In this document: positions 32,487 to 43,090 of the stretch, in pieces
How the letters are laid out: each line of letters opens with the position of its first letter
Position numbering within the stretch: position 1 is the stretch's first letter
Assembly: GCF_000149955.1 (NCBI RefSeq)
Contig: NC_030986.1
Span: forward strand, 6,075,054-6,139,053
Direction of reading: 5' to 3'
Length of the DNA: 64,000 bases
Origin: Fusarium oxysporum f. sp. lycopersici 4287
Taxonomy: Eukaryota > Ascomycota > Sordariomycetes > Hypocreales > Nectriaceae
The notes under the pieces: model-generated
Databases searched by the model: none
What the model saw: only the letters and a program-made list of their open reading frames with translations
Told to the model about the DNA's origin: nothing
Translations under genes and position numbers: made by a program

Positions 32487-32559
32487 CCTCAAGTGTCGCG
32501 TTTGACTGCACTCGCTGGTGATCGTGTCAAGATTACGTGCTTGCGATGATTCTGTTCAC

Positions 32560-35185
32560 ATGGACACTGAACACTCTCAAATTTCGGCGACGTTTCCTCG
32601 TGACTGCCTCCCTCCTGAGGGCGAGTTCGAGTCACGGGAGGCACTTTTTGAAGCGATTAACGCCTGGGCAGCCACCAGGGGCTACGCGTTCATAACTGGA
32701 AGGTCGACCAAGGAGAAAACAGGCAGGAGGACAATCACGTATATGTGTGATCGTCGCCGTAATCATCCGATCGTTTCCAGAGAACGGCAGCGCAAGACGA
32801 CAACTCGAACAACGGGCTGCCAGTTCTCGGTGTTGGCGAAGGAGTCTAGAGATAAGAGTACCAGGACTCTACGGCACCGTTCTGACAGCCGATTCTCACT
32901 ACATAACCATGAACCAAGCCAAGACACCACCGCCCACCCGGTACTTCGAACACTGTCTAAGGAGCACCTGTCTCAACTGACTGGCCTTGCCAACGCTGGG
33001 ATAGCCCCTAAAGAAATTAGAACGTACATGCGGCAGAACACCGACACGATAGCAACACAACAGGGTATCTACAATCGTATTGCAGATGCTAGACGAGAAG
33101 TGTGTCAAGGACAAAGCAGCATTAACGCACTTGCTGATCAGCTGTTTAGAGAAGGATTTTGGAGTCAATTTCAAACCGGTCCAGACGGTCGAGTCAAAGC
33201 TGTTCTATTTGCGCATCCCGAGTCAGTGGCATACCTACAGGCATATCCGGATGTCTTAATCTTAGACTGTACATATAAAACCAACAAATACGGCATGCCA
33301 CTTTTGGACTTGATCGGTGTCGACTCTTGTCAACGTTCGTTCTGTGTCGCGTTCGCTTTCCTGAGTGGGGAATGTGAAGAAGACTATTTTTGGGCGTTAG
33401 ATCGATTCCGATCGTTGTGCGAAAACCACAGGATTAGGCATCCCTCTGTCATCTTGGCTGATCGTTGCCTAGCATGTATGAATGCTGTCGATACTTGCTT
33501 CCCATCGTCAAGGCCGCTGTTATGTCTCTGGCATGCTAACAAGGCAGTACTCCGCTACTGTCAGCCGAGATTTACGCGCCAGACTCAAGGGGACAACCCG
33601 GGAATAGAGCTTGGAATGAGTTTTACGGCCATTGGCATTCGATCATCAAGTCACCGAATGAACAAACTTTCCACGAACGTGTGTCCGAGTTTGAGAAGAA
33701 ATATCTCCCGGATTATATTGAAGAAGTCAGATATATCAAGACAAACTGGCTTGACCAATACAAAGAGAAGCTGGTGAAGGCGTGGGTCAATCAACACCCC
33801 CACTTTGACAACGTCGTTACTTCAAGGGTTGAAGGCATACACTGGCTGCTTAAGAGCCACCTCAAAGTATCTACATTGGACTTGTTCGAAGCTTGGCGAT
33901 CGATCAAGCATGCACTACTGAATCAACTGGCAGAGCTGAAGTCGAACCAAGCCAAGCAGAAGATCAGGACCCCTATTGAACTCTCCAGTACCCTCTATGG
34001 TGCAGTACGTGGTTGGGTGTCTCATGAAGCTTTGCGAAAAGTTGAGCAGCAACGAAAGCTTTTATTGCATGAAGACTCTGCTCCCATGTCAGCCTGTACT
34101 GGTTCTTTCTCACGATCACAAGGGCTACCCTGCGCTCACAAGCTGAAGGGTTTATTAGTTCGAGACCAGGCACTGCAACTCGAAGATTTCCATCCGCACT
34201 GGCACTTGACTCGGAAAGATAATCGGCGACCCCTCTTAGAACCCCGCCAGCGAGTCGATCCAGTGGCTGCGAGTTCGTCTTTGCCGTTATCTAGTGTGAG
34301 AAGAGAACTTAGTGGCTTCGAAGTCATCGAAAACGCAAGGCCGATACGAAACCCTCCTTTGTGCAGCAAATGTCATATACTAGGTCACGCAAGGAACTCG
34401 AAGGAGTGTCCACTACGATACTCAGAACTAAGAGCATTGCCAGTCGTATCTTCAGACCAGCTGCAGACGTGTTCAGAAAACTTTCAGTGGATACCCTTTG
34501 CAGTCCCGGAGGAGCCAAGGCTACCAGCGATGGAAACGCTCGACGAAATACAGTGGCAACTAATCACGACTTTGGAAAATTTCGAGTTTGAGCCTGAATT
34601 AACTTGTCAAGATCTGCCATGCCAGTTGACCATCGAAACAGAGCAGGTGGATCGACACATAACGACTCCAGAACCTCGGCATCTATCACCTGCACCATCT
34701 ATGTATATACCGCCGGTGTCTTCACAGTTAACCTCGGGAGACCCAGCTTCAGACCCAACTACACATCTAAGGTATGACGATCCACAAGCCATCCACCAGA
34801 GATACGTCAAGTCAAGAGAGGACTGGTATAAGGCTCAACCCCCGGGAACCTGGCTTGGTAATCGCCAGTATCGAAAAGCAATGGATACCCAAAAGCAAGC
34901 TACAGCTGGTGCCTTGATTATAAGCAGATGGGGAGGTACTGCAAAACCTCGACGGGTCTGAGAGAGTGGACTAAAGAAGAGATGGTGGCTTACTTAGACT
35001 GGGACAAAGCAGAGACTGGTCGCATCGAAGCACGAGTAGCTGAGGAGACCGAGAACGGACGACTGTTTACAAGCAGAAGAGGCATGGGCGAGCTTTGGGA
35101 GATGGCTCAGCGGGATATCGATGAACAAGAAGCCTTGTATTCTGCCGCGGAACAGGAAGAAAGTTGTATTGTAGTTCAGCCGTAA
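32560..35185 (+). pseudogene. MULE transposase with FAR1-like, SWIM and CCHC motifs, frameshifted
   Basis: The first frame from the ATG at 32560 has a FAR1/WRKY-GCM1-like N-terminus (ALFEAINAWAATRGYAF, TGCQFSVLA, FSLHNHEPS) and the MULE catalytic core: first Asp in DVLILDCTYKTNKYGMPLL, second in VILADRCLACMNAVD, and CLWHANKAVLRYC. Near 33580-33620 the frame must change; RAWNEFYGHWHSIIKSPNE then continues into the second frame, which holds the catalytic Glu (SRVEGIHWLLKSHL), a SWIM-type zinc motif around GLPCAHKL and a CxxC-x4-H-x4-C knuckle (CSKCHILGHARNSKEC). The usual first SWIM Cys may be the one in SACTGSFSRSQ. A third frame (34928-35185) carries a charged tail. One or two indels from intact; no active protein is expected unless splicing bridges them, and I see no intron consensus there. 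Confidence 0.8.
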
Positions 35186-35324
35186 TTCTAGTAGAGTTTA
35201 TTAGAGTGGATGTATCACTTGAAAACATCAAGGCTGTTCAAATCAAAGTCATCGACTTGCTTTGAAAAAATCATAGCAGGTTAATGGGACTTCAAGTAAA
35301 ACCACTCGAGATAGTGGAATTGCA

Positions 35325-35429
35325 CAGCGGGAGGCAATCCGATAGCGGAGAGGGCTAGACTGAATATGGCAATTGGGACGGACCCGTCCCATTTTAGAAG
35401 GACGGGTACCCGTCCGCCTATTGACCGCC
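35325..35429 (-). repeat. MULE right terminal inverted repeat
   Basis: The reverse complement of the left repeat, one base shorter in the GGGTCC block and with a handful of substitutions. Confidence 0.85.
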
Positions 35430-36060
35430 GGCGCACCAGAGGACCCAAGAAGTCAAGCAGCTGACGGTTGCTGGTACTGTTCGGGCAGCAAAAGCTGCAG
35501 AGGTCGGTCAAGGCAACATAAAGCTGCAGGTGAGGGTGCGATGACCACCAATGTCGAGCGGCAAGATACCACGAATGTCGTCTGGGCAGCCAGGGTTGCA
35601 GAGGTCGGTCGTACGGGAAATCGCGGGCGCAGAGCCCGGAATGTCGAGGTAAGAAGAAGCCGCAAATACCACGTAGGAAATAGCGCCCGGAGGCGATGTC
35701 AAGAGCTCGCAAAGCTCAGTGTCGTTAGGGGCGTGTCGCGAAGAAAGGTCAACTCTCTGAATCCCTTTCTTCCGGCACCTGTTAGGGCCCCGTTAGCCCC
35801 ACAGCTGCACTTGCTGCTATTTTGGCCTGTAAAATTTCTTTGTCCTAGCAGAGCGCTAACAGCGGGTGCCAAGGAAAACTTTTTACAAGAGAGAGTTACG
35901 CTACTGCGCAATATAAACAACAGGTGTCGCAGAGTAGGCATGATCTTCACGGCCTCAGGAAACAACTGCATTAGTAATCTAGCTGTATGCTTTAAGTAAC
36001 TCTGCGGGATGGAATACCCCGCACGAGGGACAATAAAAGAAACATTCAATCAACACATTT
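35430..36060. repeat. Retroelement debris and LTR-like repeat
   Basis: 35430-35775 has broken frames with LTVAGTVRAAKAAEVGQGN that weakly suggest a Copia-type protease/pol region. 35780 onward starts TGTTAGGGCCCC and is related to 8675-8970. At 35904-35922 it holds the 19-base CTGCGCAATATAAACAACA also found at 2520-2538, and an AATAAAA lies near 36033. Boundaries are not clear. Confidence 0.35.
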
Positions 36061-37073
36061 GCTGGTGCTCATCATATTCACTCTAACCCTTTAAGCACGC
36101 TCAGTGCGACAACAGGCATGTCAACCAGGGTCAAGCGAGGCTAAAACGAGGAAAAGTGGTACTTTTCTCCGGGTCGACCGGATTAATACGGAGGAATCGT
36201 ATATGGCTTAGCGTAGCCACGCCCTTCATATTCGTTCCAGATGCTCCAAAGGGGATCCATAATCGCAACCGCCAACTGCAACATCATCACCAACACGAAC
36301 TTAAATGCAACACCTCCGTTTGTTGCTTTGAGCTTTTGGGCCCTGTGCATGTGCATCGCTCTTGATCCTGGATTCCAGAATTGGCATGACACTCACCGAT
36401 ACCTACCACCTTAATCCGACCAGATAGAGCAAGGTCCACCAACAGCAAGTTGACCTATCTAGGCTACCCTGTCCAGCCTTCTTCTACATAATTCAGCCAG
36501 ACGCGCATCAGTGTTCACCTTTCTTTGAGGTATTACCACGCAAGCTTCGTACACGAAGGTAAAGCCAACGCGTGGCTGCCCTTATTTTGTTGTTCCCGTC
36601 ATTGTTCCCCCACCTCCATCGAATATACAGGGCTGCGCGTTTCTTTACCAGCAATCGTGCTTCGACAGACAAGGCTCCTTTGAGGCGTAGAGCAGCACTG
36701 TTCTCTTCGATCTTCTACGCGCTCACGCGATTATTATCGTCCTGCCCTCACACCCGCCTAGCACTCCCTCTTTCTAAGTCCGGCACGACCGATCAAGAAA
36801 TCAAATTGTTGACCGCTTACTACGAATCACCTTGCGCGCCCCGATTGGAGAAGTGTTGGTAAAATCTACATTTACTCTCGAGTTCCTAGCCCGCTGAAGC
36901 ACACATTAGTGAACCATCGATCACAAATTAGTGGACGAAGCGGACTGTCCAGAAGGCAGCCTAGAAATTTTATCCAACGACTTTAGGTATCGATAAAACG
37001 TCAATCCACTCAAATCAGTCTTTGACCGCTTCCAGGAAGCGTGAACTCCTTGAGGCCCATTTTCAGGCAGCAG
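36061..37073. promoter_or_regulatory. Upstream region and leader of the heat-shock factor gene
   Basis: Directly upstream of the intact gene, without a supported protein. The segment 36570-36860 is open but starts only at a GTG and looks like leader sequence. A long 5' leader is common for this gene family. I could not confirm heat-shock elements by eye. Confidence 0.4.
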
Positions 37074-39342
37074 ATGCAGCAGCCATACAACTCGGAAAAT
37101 GCGGCGGGGGACCAGATGTTGCGTTGGAATGGCATGGGCGATGCTTCGGGCTTCGTGAACAGGTTAGATGGACTCATGGATGGAAATGCGCATGCTGGCA
37201 ACTCGTTCGGGCTGGTGCTGGCACAGCCGCAGTATCCCCAGCCTGTGCCGATTCCATCAAACTCGCTTGCTCGGCGACAGATGAATCGTGCGCTTGTTCC
37301 GACTAATCCGCGGACAGACTTTGACGGATCTGTTAATGAATGGGGAAATTTTGTTGGCGATGAAAATGTCCTGCTTCGGCAGAACCCTTCCGAGAACCTG
37401 AACGAGCAGGACAACGTTCAGTGGTTGGAGGAGATGGCGCAGAAGGCTAAAAGGGAAGCACAAGCAAAACGAAAGCGAATCCCACCGTTTGTGCAAAAAC
37501 TAAGCCGGCAAGTTACCCTCATCGTATAATGATTGAAGAAGCAAACTAACCACCAGAAGCTTTCTGGAAGAGCGCAAAAATGAAGACTTAATTCGATGGT
37601 CGGAAAAAGGAGATTCGTTCATAGTACTAGACGAAGACGAATTTGCCAAAACCTTGATTCCAGAATTATTTAAGCATAACAACTACGCGTCTTTTGTTCG
37701 ACAGCTCAATATGTATGGCTTCCACAAATGTGTGGGTCTGTCCGATAATTCCATGCGGGCAAGTGAGTCCAAGAACAAGAGCCCGAGCGAGTACTCTAAC
37801 CCCTACTTCCGACGCGGCCATCCTAACCTTTTGTGGCTTATAAACAAGCCCAAGAGTGGCAGCAAGACAAAGAAAGACGCTAAAGGTGCCAAGGGCGACA
37901 ATGACAGCGAGGAAGAGGCCGGGAACGAGGAAGTACTTGGCCCGGGACTGGCAGCCTCAACTACCCAGCCCACTCAATCCTTACCTGATGGAGAGTCCCA
38001 ACCCATGCCTAAGAGGAAGATTACATTCATACGAGAGGAGTTGAACAAAGTTCGTGATCAACAAAAGCTGATTCTCGGCGCTATCAATCGACTGCAGAGA
38101 AACAACAACAACCTGTACAACCAGCTCGTCATGCTCCAGAACCAACACGACCGTCACCAGAGGTCGATCAGCGCTATTCTCAACTTTCTCGCCAACTTGT
38201 TCCGGAAAACGCTAGAAGATCAGGGCAACTCGCAGGACGTGAGCGATATCATCTCCAGCATGATCACGAACCAGAATCAGCAGTCTACGCAGCATGCAAA
38301 TGTCGTTGATCTTGGAGACTTCATTCAAGAGATGGGTCCCACGACCTACGGCACACCTCGCATGAAGGCTCGTGGGCTGCTGCCACCCATCCCAAACCAG
38401 AACAACCGCGTCCAGTCAGCTAGGTCATCAACTATGCCTAGCAGCTCGGCGTACCAGCCCGTGGGCCATCGCAATCCCGAGATGGGTAATGTCACGGAAT
38501 TTGTTAATGATTCTCCAATCGACATGACTTTTCCCAGTCTTCGCCAAGAGCTAGAAAAATGCCCTCATGAACGAATGAAGGTTATTAACGGCCACAACGC
38601 AACCGACACTCACGGACTGGATCTGCCAGAGACGGCCGACCTTGTCGCTAACGCGCCCAACACTCTAATTATTGACCAGGGGAGCAAGCAGGTCAATTTC
38701 ATGGCTGTTCAGTCCTCGTCTGCACCCTCTATCAGGTCAACTCCCGCCCCAATCCCTGTCGCGGTAACATCTGCTCCTCCCCAGATCCCCAAGTCAATCC
38801 CTCACATGGCTACGCCAGCCATGCCCACCTCAGCCTCTGTCTCACCTCCGCCGGTCGAAGCGAACCAGACGGCCTCATTCTCCCCCATAATGCAACCATC
38901 CATGGCGCCGCGTTCTTTGAAAGAGATCAACGTGAAGCAGGTCGACCTAGATCAACTCCAACGTCTACAGAACGAACAGGACGCCAAGATCAGTAACCTA
39001 GGTGATTTACTTCGCCCGCTAAGCCCCGCCGGTCAAATCCCTGGTCTGGGTGATGGCGAGGCGTACTTCGACCCTCAGCCGGTAGATCTTGATCAGTATT
39101 TCGACAGCAATGCTTTCTTGGGCGATGGCCATTTTGGCGCTGATGGCAACGATTTCAACTTCGCTCCTGACACGGACTCGAATAGTCACAACAACAATTC
39201 GTTGCTACACCCGGAACAAACGATACCCCACGGAGGTACTACCAGTACTCTAAATCCTGCGAGCACAGAAGAAATTTCTCGCAATGACCCGGGGCTAGAT
39301 AGTACCCCTGGCCGAGGAACCAAGCGACAACGTGTGGGCTAG
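37074..39342 (+). CDS. hsf1: Heat-shock transcription factor
   Basis: Exons 37074-37507 and 37557-39342, 739 residues. This is the nuclear activator of chaperone genes that trimerises on heat-shock elements. Residues 1-120 are disordered, with DFDGSVNEWGNF and a Lys/Arg-rich helix KAKREAQAKRKR. About 136-250 form the HSF winged-helix domain: IPPFVQKLS, then after the intron SFLEERKNEDLIRWSEKGD, LIPELFKHNNYASFVRQLNM (recognition helix), YGFHK and SNPYFRRGHPNLLWLI. About 296-365 are the hydrophobic-repeat trimerisation coil. The C-terminus is Ser/Pro/Asn-rich with acidic patches (DPQPVDLDQYFDSNAF) fit for activation. The 49-base intron starts GCAAGT, not GT, and interrupts the DNA-binding domain at the usual HSF position. 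In YGFHKCVGLSDNS the Cys sits where most HSFs have Arg. The start ATG is the first in frame. Confidence 0.9.
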
Positions 39343-39719
39343 TGGCCCCAGCCCTAGACCTTGTTTAAAGGCTGTCCATGGCTGGGACGAGGAGCCCCGC
39401 CGGCGGTGTCTTGAGTCATTTAACCTAGTAGATGGTGAGCGACAGAAGTCGAAGGATGGCTCCATCCACTCGACAAGGGGCAATTTTGGAATTGGAGGAT
39501 GACAGGACCACCATCCATACTTGGGCATTGTAGAGTAGAGGGAGCTCTACCCACTTCTCTACCCTACCCAGGTAGATGAGTGGTCTCCTCTACCCTACCC
39601 GGGTAGAGTGGGTAGAGTGGTGGGTAGAGTAGTGGGTAGATTGGTGGATAGACTATAAGGTAGGTAGGGAAGGCAGATGCTGTATATATGCTCAATTCTT
39701 GGTAATAAGCCATCTTGTA
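39343..39719. repeat. GGGTAGAG-rich repeat tract, probable hAT terminal region
   Basis: Between about 39535 and 39665 the sequence repeats CTCTACCC/GGGTAGAG in both orientations, including CTACCCGGGTAG. It lies just outside the C-terminus of the hAT relic, so these are probably subterminal transposase-binding repeats. Confidence 0.5.
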
Positions 39720-41385
39720 TTATACATCCCAACCCTCTTCATTGAAATCAATATTCATTTCATCATCCATCTCCACAGCCTCTACCATCATCGCTAGCTG
39801 CTCCTCCGAAGAGATGAGCTTCCTCGCGAACCAGTTGCCCATGCACTCTAACCTCTGGAGGTTCTCTGGCGATAACCTAAGCCTATCCCAGCTCTGCGCA
39901 CGGCGTGCTCCCGAGAATTGTTGTTCTGGTTCAGTAGAGGATGGTGCGATTGAGAGGATATTGATGGCCATACGGTGGAGACGAGGATAGCGCCGGCGTT
40001 GCTCTGGAACTAACCACCACTGAAGAGGAGTTATCTTCAGAGCATCAATATCGATAGTTTTATCTTCAATAACCGCCATAAACGTATCTTCATCCTCTTG
40101 CGAAGTAGGTTGAACTCTTAGACGACGTTCCAGCCGGTCTAATTCATTCTCTACCCTCTTCCTCGAGGATGGAATGACACGTGTCGATATCAGCAACAGC
40201 AGCAGGGGCAGGGAGTGATTCATGAGGGAAATGCGCGTATTCCTTCTGCTAGATCGAATAAGCAGCATCGATAGTCTTCTGATGCCACTCTTCAGGCCAG
40301 TTCTGAAGAAGGCAATGCTTCCGCTTCTCGATCCCTCGAAGCATCGCTGCGGCGTACACTGGCGTTGACTCAACGAGGGCGTAGTATTTATCAAGGATAA
40401 ACCAGCCCATCTCAATAGAATGAACCATGCGGAGATCCTTCTCTAGGCCTGATTTATATAGCACCTATAAAACATCAGCTTGAAGCATTATCTTGATGAA
40501 GTAGGATAAACCTTCTGATCCTCAAAATATGTGAGTATAGCATCCATCAGGGTAAGGCACTGGGATAATGAAGCCTCACTGCCTTCAACCCATAGTGTAC
40601 CACTAGCAAATACAGAGAGAAACCCCTCCGTACGCTTAAGTGCATCCCATTCCACACAATTGAGTCGAAAGTTATCGCATTCAGGGTGTTTGTCAATAAA
40701 GTCTTTAATTTCTCGCTCCTTGCGTGTCGTACGCTTGATGAGATGGTACCATGAGGACCACCGAGTGTCGTTATCAATCCCTAGTGTAATGCCGACAGCC
40801 TCTATCCATCGATCATGATGGATAGAGCTGTTTCGAAGCCATGCAGCTAGGTTATGGAGCTTCTGGAGCGCAGTAGTAGCACACCAGGCTTCAAAGCCTT
40901 TATATTTCGCTTTAACTTTACTCCCTTTTCTCTGGGCTTGTCCATGAGCTCTTATTGAGGCCGGGTTATCTTCAATGACCAGCACACAAGATAAGCAGAG
41001 AATAGTTCGTAAGGATCGGTATCTTCCGTCTCTTCAATAGCCGCAAGGGCAGCTTTGAGAGCTTCTTTTGAGGTGGCAAGGAGAAAGGCTTGAAGGGCAA
41101 GATTAAGAATATGATCAAGGCAGCGTATGCGGTGTGTAATTGGATCATAATCAATCTGTTCGATATAAGTGAATACTCATCTAAAAGGTAGTGTATACAA
41201 ACCCCAAATTCAAGTTTTAGAGACCGGAAGAGCCCTATGAGTAGAATATCATTTGAAGTGGCGTTATCTCCTGTGTGATAGCCGAGTTTCGTTGTTATCC
41301 CGAAGGATTTAAGGGTGCGGAGGATGATAGCTGCCCGGACCTCTCCAGAGTGGCTAAAGAGCACCTTTGGGAGTGCTAGCATCCT
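39720..41385 (-). pseudogene. Degraded hAT transposase, central and C-terminal parts
   Basis: Broken frames read in order from right to left: IKSFG-like text with GDNATSNDILL (41385-40972), then KGFEAWCATTALQKLHNLA, DNDTRWSSWYHLIKR and ASGTLWVEGSEASLSQ (40985-40488), EMGWFILDKYYALVESTP (40464-40249), and finally TPLQWWLVPEQRRRYPRLHR with IAPSSTEPEQQFSGARR (to 39720), the hAT C-terminal dimerisation domain. The set matches hAT transposases of a different subgroup from the one at 1-1205. At least three frame changes occur. The N-terminus would lie beyond 41386 and may be in or past the gap. Confidence 0.8.
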
Positions 41386-42321
41386 CTAGCGCTACATCAT
41401 TATTCCAGCTCCAGATTCAAGTGAAAGAGGATTTTTAGGCGTCCTGGACCATTACCCCTGTTTTCCTCTTTCACTTGAAAGAGGGTACGTAGTGAAANNN
41501 NNNNNNNNNNNNNNNNNNNNNNNNNNNNNNNNNNNNNNNNNNNNNNNNNNNNNNNNNNNNNNNNNNNNNNNNNNNNNNNNNNNNNNNNNNNNNNNNNNNN
41601 NNNNNNNNNNNNNGGTGCTCAACTTCTGACGCTGTACGATTCTCACAGAGTTTGATGCAATGGCTGAGAGCCTTGTAACATGTAATATAATCTAAGTTTG
41701 ATTACGGACTTGGACGCGAACAGCGCGTTGAAGCCACGCATTCAGGAGACGTGTAGAACTCACAGAGGGCATAGCTCTCGGAAATATTAAGCCCCTAAAG
41801 ATATCACTGAGTGACACAGGAACAAAAATTGCGCTATAAATATCGATGAAAGCGCCAAGAACACATCAGGGAAGCAGTCCCCATGACCGGGCAGGAATTA
41901 TCGACCAAAACGAGACGGCGCCATGACTCCGAAACACTCGTTGGCCTGATCTATTTCGTAACCGGCCGCTCGAAGTTATCACTGCATCAGCACAACCGGA
42001 CTTCATCCAAGGTCAAGATTATCTACTGGGCCCAATCGAAGGGAGCTTCGGTCAAGAGCTCTGCTGAGGCCGAAACTCAACTGCGGTTTTGCTCCAGGGT
42101 GTTGATCTCATGTTCAATCGTGTGATAGCTACAATAACTCGCACGTCATACACGTCTCGTTGTTGGCTGAATACATATTCAAAAGATGTCTTTTGGCCAC
42201 ATCCGTTTCGAGCTGTGTCATGCTTGAAAAGGTACATGTACATGTAAAAGCGATTATCTGTTTCGTCTTTCGGGTTTTGGTATTCAAGGAACGACAACGT
42301 TAAGAGCTCTACAACTCAAAA
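41386..42321. other. Spacer with an assembly gap
   Basis: Contains the 116-base run of N (41498-41613). Flanks on both sides of the gap share CCCTGTTTTCCTCTTTCACTTG-type words with 41415-41440 in inverted order, so terminal repeats of the hAT may be here. An 80-codon open frame at 41883-42125 is not recognised. Confidence 0.35.
41498..41613. other. Assembly gap (116 N)
   Basis: A run of N next to the hAT relic. Confidence 0.95.
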
Positions 42322-43090
42322 TTGGGGCTGAATAAGGAAATTATAATGCATTACATCGTGTCTCTCGTGATACAACTGCATAGGAGTGAACAAGGCTGCT
42401 ATTGCGTTCGCCCTGTTGAGGACGACGAATCAAGTTATGCGAGCGGTGATGAGAGTGATGAGGAGAGTGATTCCGAACAAGACACGCACATTGGAGAGGA
42501 GGATAACCCGATGCAGGACGAATCGGAATTCGGCCTCCTATCCGGGCCTTGGCTGGAGCTATCTGAAGCTTTATTTCAGCTCTCAATGATGTCCTGGACA
42601 TATCGAGACCCCGCTGGAGACATGTCGTCTTCCGCTATCATTTACTATACTGCTGTTATGGGGATACAAAGGCGGTCTATGTCTTATCATTCAGCTCACA
42701 ACTCTACACCTGGCCTAGCGGCACTCATGTGGATTGGACGTGCACTTTTCTTAGAGTATGCTCTTCCTCTGTATCGCTACAGTACTCTTGCCTACCACTG
42801 GCCATCTCGAGACCAATACTCTTCTCAGCCCGAGCGCTTCGAAGCTATCCGCCAAAAATATCTTATGCGGGGCTGCTATACACCTTTTGGGGAACTCATC
42901 GAGCTAAAGGCGTTTGCTAAGTCCATTGTTAGACAGGAGGACATGCCCGGGAATCTCTCCTGGGCACCTGATGGGCGTTCGTTTGTGGTTGGCAATGATA
43001 AAGAAGTGAGGCTCTCTGACTTCTGTAGGACTTACCATTAGGCCATCACACTGGTTGAGGAGCAGGTTGAAGAAATGATGCTGGGCATTA

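Larger units (their letters stand above)
32381..35429 (+). mobile_element. Mutator-like element (MULE) with about 105-base terminal inverted repeats
   Basis: The ends are inverted copies starting GGCGGTCAATAGGCGG. The left repeat spans 32381-32486 and the right 35325-35429, with only a few mismatches. Both include the palindrome GGACGGGTACCCGTCC. The flanking nine bases (GGACAAACA and GGCGCACCA) are not a clean target duplication. Inside is a MULE transposase in the plus orientation. Long inverted repeats plus this transposase type define the class. Confidence 0.85.

Noticed and set aside
32372..35438. Nine-base target duplication of the MULE
   Set aside because: GGACAAACA on the left and GGCGCACCA on the right agree at too few positions to be claimed as a duplication.
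35430..35775. Copia protease/integrase fragment
   Set aside because: Only a weak LTVAGTVRAAK-like reading with broken frames; kept only as low-confidence retroelement debris.
36572..36862. Plus-strand frame of 96 codons before the heat-shock factor gene
   Set aside because: It begins at GTG, not ATG, and has no recognisable domain; more likely untranslated leader.
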